A stretch of 5,685 nt of DNA from Eubacteriales Family XIII. Incertae Sedis bacterium (GTDB taxonomy: Bacteria; Bacillota_A; Clostridia; Peptostreptococcales; Anaerovoracaceae): positions 1 to 5,685 of the forward strand of contig JAITHG010000162.1 in the NCBI GenBank assembly GCA_031280075.1. Direction: 5' to 3'. Within the stretch, counting starts at the first letter, position 1, and every line of letters starts with the position of its first letter. This document shows, piece after piece, positions 1 through 4,469 of the stretch. The position numbers and the translations under genes were made by a program. The notes beneath the pieces were generated by a model. It saw only the letters and a program-made list of their open reading frames with translations. It was not told where the DNA came from and did not search any database.

Positions 1-20
1 CCTGTGCCTCAGCCACGGTA

Positions 21-48
21 GACGCCCACGCGCTGAAGCGCTGGCGTC
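21..48. repeat. First nested hairpin of the left-edge repeat
   Basis: The outer stem is GACGCC (21-26) with GGCGTC (43-48), and the inner stem is GCGCT (30-34) with AGCGC (37-41). Bases CAC (27-29) bulge on the left and T42 on the right. All pairs are Watson-Crick. The shape matches the hairpin at 59-90 although the stem sequences differ, so structure rather than sequence may be what is conserved. Confidence 0.6.
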
Positions 49-58
49 CTCGATGTGC

Positions 59-90
59 GAGGCACGACGGAGCTAAAGCTCCTGTGCCTC
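59..90. repeat. Second nested hairpin, overlapping the stop codon of the phosphatidyltransferase gene
   Basis: The outer stem is GAGGCAC (59-65) with GTGCCTC (84-90), and the inner stem is GGAGCT (69-74) with AGCTCC (77-82). Bases 66-68 bulge on the left and T83 on the right. The minus-strand gene reads its TGA stop from 91-89, so the hairpin begins at the stop codon of that transcript. It could help end transcription or protect the 3' end. No T-tract follows on either strand, so a classic intrinsic terminator is not supported. Confidence 0.6.
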
Positions 91-658
91 AGCCGACGGG
101 AAGCCGCGCCTTCTGGATGGCTGCTCTGACCCTGCCGACGGAAGAGAGGGCGAGGGGCAGCGTAAGGGCATGCACGGCAATAACCATAACAGTTTTATAA
201 TCGGTAAAGACGCAACGGAGCACGAACACGCCTGGCAGCAGCATCACGGCGGAAACGGACAGTTTGCCCAGTTTGTCGAACAGCAGCGGTCTGTCTGCGC
301 CGCCCCGCCCCCGGATGATGCGGGAGGTCACGATGAACTCCGCCAGCTTCAGGAGCATGACGAGCACAAACCATGCGGGTATGACCCCGAAATAGGCGAA
401 GGTCGCCAGAGACAGGATGGTGTAGAGCGTGTCCGAAAGCACATCCAACTTTGCCCCGAGCACGGACGTGCACTGCAGCCTGCGTGCAAGGAACCCGTCC
501 AGGACATCGGACAGGAGGATGGCAGAGAATAGCAGGAGCAAGACCAAGTTGTCCGCGCAGCCGTGGACAAAAATGTCATGGATGGAGAGGATGAACGGCA
601 ACACGAGCAGACCCCGTGCGAGCGACAGGGCGTTCGGGATGTTCCAGTAAATCAGCAT
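89..658 (-). CDS. CDP-alcohol phosphatidyltransferase family membrane protein
   Basis: This 189-residue integral membrane enzyme should transfer a phosphatidyl or similar phospho-group from a CDP-linked donor to an alcohol acceptor, as in phospholipid synthesis. The signature D-x2-D-G-x2-A-R-x8-G-x3-D-x3-D is complete: D51, D54, G55, A58, R59, G68, D72 and D76; the aspartates bind metal and CDP in this family. The N-terminus NIPNALSLAR is also typical, and several hydrophobic segments follow. Length is in the usual range for PgsA-like members. The ATG at 658 is chosen because GGAGG lies 6 bases upstream (669-665) and a promoter ends at 698. An in-frame ATG at 763 lies upstream of that promoter. 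The acceptor (glycerol phosphate, inositol or other) cannot be read from the sequence, so no gene symbol is given. Its last residues and stop fall in the left-edge repeat. Confidence 0.93.
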   Translation of the reverse strand: MLIYWNIPNALSLARGLLVLPFILSIHDIFVHGCADNLVLLLLFSAILLSDVLDGFLARRLQCTSVLGAKLDVLSDTLYTILSLATFAYFGVIPAWFVLVMLLKLAEFIVTSRIIRGRGGADRPLLFDKLGKLSVSAVMLLPGVFVLRCVFTDYKTVMVIAVHALTLPLALSSVGRVRAAIQKARLPVG

Positions 659-664
659 GGTGCG

Positions 665-669
665 CCTCC
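665..669 (-). promoter_or_regulatory. Ribosome binding site that fixes the start at 658
   Basis: On the minus strand GGAGG is followed by CGCACC and then ATG, a 6-base spacing. This is a strong Shine-Dalgarno match and favours the start at 658 over the longer frame from 763. Confidence 0.85.
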
Positions 670-697
670 ACTTGGTCAGGGTGTATCTACCAGCCCC

Positions 698-726
698 ATT
701 GTATGCCGCAAGCCAGCGCGTGTCAA
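698..726 (-). promoter_or_regulatory. Sigma70-type promoter of the phosphatidyltransferase gene
   Basis: On the minus strand the -35 box is TTGACA (726-721), a perfect match. The spacer is 17 bases and the -10 box is TACAAT (703-698), five of six. Transcription should begin near 691 and give a leader of about 33 bases before the ATG at 658. Confidence 0.82.
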
Positions 727-794
727 ACGCACGCCCCAAAAAGTGTGTAAATTTGCTTCCCAATGCTGTCAGTAGTTCTCCCTATCAACTCGCA

Positions 795-828
795 AGACAG
801 AAATGAACCGTCCCCTATTTGTCTCTTG
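795..828. repeat. Single-arm copy of a 34-base dispersed repeat
   Basis: These bases start AGACAGAAATGAACCGTCCC and match the right arm of the palindrome at 4353-4386 at 31 of 34 positions, with no gaps. The first 22 bases are identical; differences are at repeat positions 23, 26 and 34. No second, inverted arm is seen beside this copy, so it is a half-element or a decayed palindrome. Its last three bases (TTG, 826-828) form the start of the -35 box of the operon promoter. Confidence 0.85.
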
Positions 829-854
829 ACAAACCGATTCAGATCTAGGATAAT
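826..854 (+). promoter_or_regulatory. Strong sigma70-type promoter of the secreted-protein operon
   Basis: The -35 box TTGACA (826-831) is perfect, the spacer is 17 bases (832-848), and the -10 box is GATAAT (849-854). The region downstream is AT-rich in an otherwise GC-rich window. Transcription should begin near 861, leaving a leader of about 310 bases before the ATG at 1171. There is no competing gene in the leader. Confidence 0.82.
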
Positions 855-856
855 AA

Positions 857-870
857 TTATACCAGTATAA
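857..870. promoter_or_regulatory. Candidate operator: palindrome over the predicted transcription start
   Basis: TTATACCAGTATAA is a perfect 6-bp inverted repeat around CA, starting three bases after the -10 box and covering the predicted start near 861. A dimeric repressor bound here would block the promoter. No regulator gene is in the window, and AT-rich palindromes can arise by chance, so this remains a candidate. Confidence 0.45.
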
Positions 871-891
871 CATATATGTAAACTATGTTAT
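867..891. repeat. Inverted repeat at the start of the leader
   Basis: ATAACATA (867-874) and TATGTTAT (884-891) are perfect 8-base reverse complements separated by 9 bases. The repeat overlaps the palindrome at 857-870 by four bases. It may be a second protein-binding site or a weak 5' hairpin in the transcript. Confidence 0.5.
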
Positions 892-1159
892 GCGGATGTG
901 CTTGGGTGCCTTGATGGTTGCTTCTGCGCATTATGAAAAGGGGAGCGGTCTGTCCATCGCAAAACAGCCAAACCGCTCCGTGCAACCCAACAGGGTTCCA
1001 GTCCTATTATACCCTGTTGGCGGATTGTTGCTCAACCACCTGACCTGCAAAAATGTGGGGCGGGCGACTGGGCGATGAAACAGGGTTTTTTGCCAGAAGA
1101 CATGCCGACCATACCGGGCGTTGGTTACCCGTAGCGGCGTGCGGTGAATCACCCGGAAA

Positions 1160-1165
1160 GGGAGG
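1160..1165 (+). promoter_or_regulatory. Ribosome binding site that fixes the start at 1171
   Basis: GGGAGG (1160-1165) is followed by ACACT and then ATG at 1171, a 5-base spacing. An in-frame GTG at 1144 has no comparable site and would place extra charged residues before the signal peptide, so 1171 is preferred. Confidence 0.85.
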
Positions 1166-1170
1166 ACACT

Positions 1171-3504
1171 ATGCTATCCGTTTCTGTTGGGCGCGCCCGG
1201 CGCGCGAGACCCGCCACCCGGCGCGCAGTCGCCATTTTCGTATCCCTTGCACTTGTGCTCGCCTGCTTTTCCGTGCCACTCTTGCCCGGGCACGCGGAGG
1301 TGTCAGCGGTCTATGCGGCGGCGGACGCGGCAGGCGTCCCCACACCCTACCCCTGGAGCAAGGTGCCGGGGGGCACTTCGGGAGACTACCTTGCGGATGT
1401 CTACCAAGGTGTCGCCAAGGGTCATGTCTTTGAGGATCTAACGGTGGACCGGCTCGCCGATGTCCTCAGCGCAGCGGGCGACTATTACATCCTGCTCGCC
1501 AGCCCGACGCAGCAGACGGCGCAGCGGGTTGTCGGGCTGATCGGTGAACAGGCGAAAGCGGCGGGCATAAAGAAGATCTACCACTTCAATCCGATCATCG
1601 ACAGCCATTACCTTGACATCACAAGCACGGATCCGCTGGTGCGTGACAGGGGTGTCACGCTGGGCAGCAAGGTCACCTACGACTACGAGCCGATCAATGG
1701 GACGCTCACGCATTCCGTCGGCGACATCTGGACGTACATCAAATCCTTCCTACCGCAAGATGCGGCGGGCGACCTCGTGCGCACCTACCGCTCGTCCGGC
1801 GTGCTGCTGCTGCGCTTCCACAAGGACAGCCACACGGATCTTGCCGCGCTGTCCGAGGTGGCTGCGACGTACAGCTTCCGCCCGGTCGACCTGGTGGGCT
1901 ATGACAGGCAGGCGCAGGCGGCGAAAATCGCGTCCGTCTTTCGCACGGCAGACGGATCGCAGGTCGTGCCCGCAGGCATCCGCACCGAATACGACTTCTT
2001 TGCGCGCGCCTTCAACGGTGCCATCAGCGGGACGGCAAACGATCCGTTCACGGAGGACAAGTATCCAAGCGGGGAAGGCTTCCGGCTCGAGAGCGTCACC
2101 TTCGGGGAAGCTTTCAACCTCCTGAACGCGCCGGGTGAGCATACCTTCTTCTTCGGCGAGGTCGGCTGCGGCAACACGCAGGCGACCATCGGATGGCTCG
2201 CAGAAAAGGCGAAAGAGCGGGGCAGGACTGTCTATGTGGTGGACGGGTCGGTGGAAGGCTCGGTACGCTTCAAATCAGGCCAGCAGGTTGACGAAGTGCT
2301 GGCTTCCTCGAGCGGCAACAGCTGGCTGAACATCCGCCTTGGGCAGACGAATTCGAACGAGCCGGAGGCGAAGGCAGTCTCGTATCTGTACGGGGCTTTC
2401 GTCAGCTATTTTGGCGACGGCTTCATCACGGAGAATTGGTCGAAGAAGGGCAACAGCGTGCGCTACGACGTGGACGGCGACCCTGCCAAGCCGACGAATC
2501 ACCCGTTTACGGGCGACCACGAACCGCCGTACAACGCGCCGCGCCTGCAGTACCCCTTCCTGTTTTCGTACAACAAGGGCTATGACCAGCCGGTGACGGT
2601 CTCGACGACCGCCATTCGCGTGGACTCGCTTTCGCCGCTGACGCTCACGGAGTACATGCTGTCGCTCGGCACGGTGGTTTCGGCACTGAACAAGAAGGCG
2701 GCAGGGACAGAGCTGAACGCGCAGGAGACCAATTCGATCCGCGGGCTTGAGGCATATGACGAAATCCTCAACCAGACCTACATCGCCAAGGCGCGCAAGC
2801 TGCAGCCGAGCAGCGCCGGGACGGGAACCGGCGGCACAGGCAGTGGAAACAACAATAATAATAACAATAACAATAATAATAATAACGGCGGCAACAGCGC
2901 GGCGAACACGACGACCGGGGGACTCGGCGCAGACGGCAAGGACAACTTGAAAGACACCGCGCCGAAACTCTTCCAGCGCAGCGGGCAGCCGAAAGTCTCC
3001 GGGAATTTCGTCGTCGGCAGCAGCCTGTCTGTGTCGCCGGGCGACTGGAGCGACAGCCCTAGCCTCAGCTATCAGTGGTACCGCAACAGCATCCCGATTC
3101 CCGGCGCGACCTCCATCTCTTACTCCCTCACGAAGCAGGACATCGGCAAGGTCGTGCAGGTGGAAGTGACCGGGAGCAAGGAGGGCTTCGTGACAGAAGG
3201 TCGGACTTCGGCGGCGACCACGGGCGCGAAGGTGAAGGGCGTGTTTGCCGGCGTGAAGGTGCCAGCCCTCTCCGGCAAGGCGCGCGTCGGCAGCACGCTG
3301 ACCGCAAAACTGACGGGCGTTTCCCCGAAGCCTGCCCTCCAGTATCAGTGGTATGCGGACGGCAAGCGCATCGCCGGACAGGCGAAGCAGACGCTGAAAC
3401 TGACGAAGGCGCTCAAGGGGAAGAAGGTCACGGTCAAGGTCATCTTGGGCAAGGCGAACTATGTCGGAAGGACGGTGACATCGAAAGGGGTGACGGTCAA
3501 ATGA
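1171..3504 (+). CDS. Exported protein with two thioredoxin-like domains, poly-Asn linker and two Ig-like repeats
   Basis: This 777-residue protein has an Arg-rich N-terminus and a hydrophobic stretch (about 19-38), then likely signal peptidase I sites near A42 or A49. Residues about 87-245 and 306-475 look like a duplicated thioredoxin-like fold: both have a helix, a hydrophobic strand (YYILLA at 105-110, HTFFFG at 324-329), then a helix with matching Gln, Gly, Glu, Ala and Lys. In the second copy C333-G-N-T sits where thioredoxins have CxxC, and YPFLF (P462) resembles the cis-proline loop. The first copy has Q114 at the cysteine position and is probably inactive. A helical region follows, then 13 asparagines (560-572), then two Ig-like repeats with YQWY cores at 634-637 and 725-728. 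No LPXTG signal or transmembrane tail is seen. A cell-surface or secreted binding role is inferred; the family is not recognised. The stop overlaps the next gene. Confidence 0.85.
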   Translation: MLSVSVGRARRARPATRRAVAIFVSLALVLACFSVPLLPGHAEVSAVYAAADAAGVPTPYPWSKVPGGTSGDYLADVYQGVAKGHVFEDLTVDRLADVLSAAGDYYILLASPTQQTAQRVVGLIGEQAKAAGIKKIYHFNPIIDSHYLDITSTDPLVRDRGVTLGSKVTYDYEPINGTLTHSVGDIWTYIKSFLPQDAAGDLVRTYRSSGVLLLRFHKDSHTDLAALSEVAATYSFRPVDLVGYDRQAQAAKIASVFRTADGSQVVPAGIRTEYDFFARAFNGAISGTANDPFTEDKYPSGEGFRLESVTFGEAFNLLNAPGEHTFFFGEVGCGNTQATIGWLAEKAKERGRTVYVVDGSVEGSVRFKSGQQVDEVLASSSGNSWLNIRLGQTNSNEPEAKAVSYLYGAFVSYFGDGFITENWSKKGNSVRYDVDGDPAKPTNHPFTGDHEPPYNAPRLQYPFLFSYNKGYDQPVTVSTTAIRVDSLSPLTLTEYMLSLGTVVSALNKKAAGTELNAQETNSIRGLEAYDEILNQTYIAKARKLQPSSAGTGTGGTGSGNNNNNNNNNNNNNGGNSAANTTTGGLGADGKDNLKDTAPKLFQRSGQPKVSGNFVVGSSLSVSPGDWSDSPSLSYQWYRNSIPIPGATSISYSLTKQDIGKVVQVEVTGSKEGFVTEGRTSAATTGAKVKGVFAGVKVPALSGKARVGSTLTAKLTGVSPKPALQYQWYADGKRIAGQAKQTLKLTKALKGKKVTVKVILGKANYVGRTVTSKGVTVK
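2848..2886 (+). repeat. Trinucleotide AAY tract encoding 13 asparagines
   Basis: Thirteen consecutive Asn codons, eight AAT and five AAC, lie between a Gly/Thr/Ser-rich stretch and GGNS. The tract has only five G or C bases in 39, in a gene that otherwise favours G or C at third positions. It separates the thioredoxin-like half from the Ig-like repeats and is probably a flexible linker. Copy-number change by slippage would keep the reading frame. Confidence 0.95.
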
Positions 3505-4277
3505 AGAACGCAAGGACAACCGCCGATCATAGACGCTGGGCGCGCGCAGGGCTGCGACTGTTGCTACTGCTGTTCTGCGCAGCGCTGGGGCTCGCGTCCC
3601 TTCCTGCGCTCGGCGGCGTGGAGGGTATGGTCGGCTTGGGCGGCGCACAGCAGGTATGGGCATACAACGGTTACTTGGAGGACTGCGACGCGAACGGCTA
3701 CGACGACGAGACAGGCGCGCCCGTGCCGTGGCCCGGCTATGACGCGACGCACGGCGACACGATCCCGCCGGGTTGGGACGGGCAGCCGCACCCCTACGAG
3801 TATTACTTCCCGCCCAGCGGGGGTGGCACCCCGCCTCCGGGTGGGGATGGCGGCAGCAAGGGCGGCGGGACGGTCGACACGGGCAGCGGCACGGCGAGCC
3901 CCGCAGGCGGCATTCCCGCAACGCCGGGCAGCCTTGACGCGAAAGGCACAGGCGGGTCGGAGTCCACCGCGCAGCCCATCGCCAAGACGGATAGGGACAC
4001 CCTGCTGAAAAAGACCTTCGCAAACACGCCAACGCCGAAGCTGTCCGGAACAGCAAAAGTAGGCAAGACGCTGAAGGCAATTGCAGGCAAATGGGAGACA
4101 GGCACGAAGATCAGCTACCAATGGCAAGCGGAAGGAAAGAACCTTCGAAGTCAGACAAAACCAAGCCTCAAGCTGACCGCAGCCCTCAAAGGCAAGAAAG
4201 TCGCACTGACCATCACGGCAACAAAGGTCGGCTACCTGCCCGAGAAAGTCAAATCAAAAACGGTGCTCGTGCGGTAG
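3501..4277 (+). CDS. Small exported protein with acidic motif, Gly/Pro-rich linker and one Ig-like repeat
   Basis: This 258-residue protein starts at the ATG inside ATGA (3501-3504), overlapping the stop of the previous gene; a GGGG stretch at 3487-3490 is a weak ribosome site, so translational coupling is likely. The N-terminus has several arginines, then a Leu-rich stretch (18-37) and a possible cleavage site after VWA (52-54). Residues 61-72 read D-C-D-A-N-G-Y-D-D-E-T-G, resembling a calcium-binding loop but without an acidic residue at the last position. An aromatic and proline-rich section (73-105) and a Gly/Pro/Ser/Thr-rich linker (about 104-155) follow. The C-terminal ~85 residues form an Ig-like repeat with a YQW core, close to the last repeat of the upstream protein; both share LKLT, ALKGKKV and a basic final strand. 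No sortase signal is present. The two products probably work together at the cell surface; the specific role is unknown. Confidence 0.85.
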   Translation: MKNARTTADHRRWARAGLRLLLLLFCAALGLASLPALGGVEGMVGLGGAQQVWAYNGYLEDCDANGYDDETGAPVPWPGYDATHGDTIPPGWDGQPHPYEYYFPPSGGGTPPPGGDGGSKGGGTVDTGSGTASPAGGIPATPGSLDAKGTGGSESTAQPIAKTDRDTLLKKTFANTPTPKLSGTAKVGKTLKAIAGKWETGTKISYQWQAEGKNLRSQTKPSLKLTAALKGKKVALTITATKVGYLPEKVKSKTVLVR

Positions 4278-4312
4278 CCAGAGCAGGCTGGGGCAAAACG
4301 GAGAGACGAAAA

Positions 4313-4386
4313 GAAGAGACGAAAAGGGGACGGTTCATTTCTGTCTTGTATGAGACAGAAATGAACCGTCCCCTTTTCGTCTCTTC
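4313..4386. repeat. Perfect 34-bp inverted repeat with 6-base loop
   Basis: The left arm (4313-4346) and right arm (4353-4386) are exact reverse complements over 34 bases, with loop TGTATG (4347-4352). The right arm is the same repeat as the copy at 795-828. Just before it, AGAGACGAAAAG occurs at 4302-4313 and 4315-4326, a 13-base spacing. Lying 36 bases after the stop of the secreted-protein operon, it would form a very stable RNA hairpin and may reduce read-through into the ATPase gene. No clean T-tract follows, so terminator function is only inferred. A small non-autonomous mobile or REP-like element is the other reading. Confidence 0.9.
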
Positions 4387-4424
4387 CGCTTTTCATCTGA
4401 AATGCGGTTATGTCCGCAAAAAGA

Positions 4425-4453
4425 TCGACAAGACGCAAGTTTTGCGGTATTAT
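4425..4453 (+). promoter_or_regulatory. Likely sigma70-type promoter of the ATPase gene
   Basis: A -35 box TCGACA (4425-4430, five of six) and a -10 box TATTAT (4448-4453, five of six) are separated by 17 bases. The predicted start near 4460 leaves only about 10 bases before the ATG at 4470, with the ribosome site AAAGG at 4459-4463 at the very 5' end. The gene thus appears to be transcribed separately from the operon upstream. Confidence 0.55.
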
Positions 4454-4469
4454 GTGGCAAAGGCAGGTG

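Larger units (their letters stand above)
1..94. repeat. Tandem hairpin repeat, period about 80 bases, truncated at left edge
   Basis: The 14-base sequence CCTGTGCCTCAGCC occurs at 1-14 and again, identical, at 81-94. Each copy is followed by ACGG, with one extra G in the second. Between them lie two nested hairpins, 21-48 and 59-90. Bases 1-14 correspond to the 3' arm of the second hairpin, so a further unit probably starts left of the window. Both hairpins have an outer stem, a three-base bulge on the 5' side, an inner stem, a tight loop and a single T on the 3' side. This could be a REP-like intergenic element or the edge of a structured RNA; the family is not recognised. Confidence 0.65.
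861..1170 (+). promoter_or_regulatory. Long structured leader with attenuator-like alternative pairings
   Basis: No convincing gene lies here. Hairpin A pairs GGAGCGGT (942-949) with ACCGCTCC (972-979), extended by CTGT (950-953) with ACAG (964-967). Hairpin B pairs CCAACAGGGT (987-996) with ACCCTGTTGG (1011-1020), ten perfect pairs. Hairpin C pairs CATGCCG (1101-1107) with CGGCGTG (1135-1141), one pair being a T-G wobble. The sequence AACAGGGT of hairpin B (989-996) recurs at 1079-1086 and there runs into T's at 1086-1091. Hence ACCCTGTT (1011-1018) could pair with either copy, the second giving a terminator-like form with a loop of about 60 bases. This resembles an attenuator or riboswitch expression platform. 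I could not match it to a known riboswitch class. Confidence 0.5.

Noticed and set aside
659..763. 35-residue N-terminal extension of the phosphatidyltransferase from an ATG at 763
   Set aside because: The promoter at 726-698 lies inside this extension, and the ATG at 658 has a strong ribosome site and begins with the family's typical N-terminus.
890..1078. 62-codon frame in the leader as a leader peptide
   Set aside because: No ribosome site precedes it and the codons run through both strong hairpins; the product has no recognisable feature.
1144..1170. GTG start for the large secreted protein
   Set aside because: No good ribosome site precedes it, whereas ATG at 1171 has GGGAGG at a 5-base spacing.
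1037..1170. Known riboswitch in the leader (c-di-GMP, cobalamin, fluoride, ZTP, c-di-AMP considered)
   Set aside because: The conserved core sequences of these classes, as I recall them, were not found; a covariance search would be needed to settle it.
1228..1275. Lipobox (VLAC at residues 29-32) in the large secreted protein
   Set aside because: Leu before the Ala-Cys is a poor fit, and the hydrophobic stretch continues past the cysteine to likely signal peptidase I sites.
2275..4080. 601-codon open frame on the minus strand opposite both secreted-protein genes
   Set aside because: It is Arg-rich and low-complexity, and its Ile/Val run is only the complement of the Asn codons. It is a shadow produced by high GC and biased codons of the plus-strand genes.
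4236..4274. LPEK near the end of the second secreted protein as a sortase signal
   Set aside because: It is not LPXTG, and no hydrophobic segment follows before the stop; it lies in the last strands of the Ig-like repeat.
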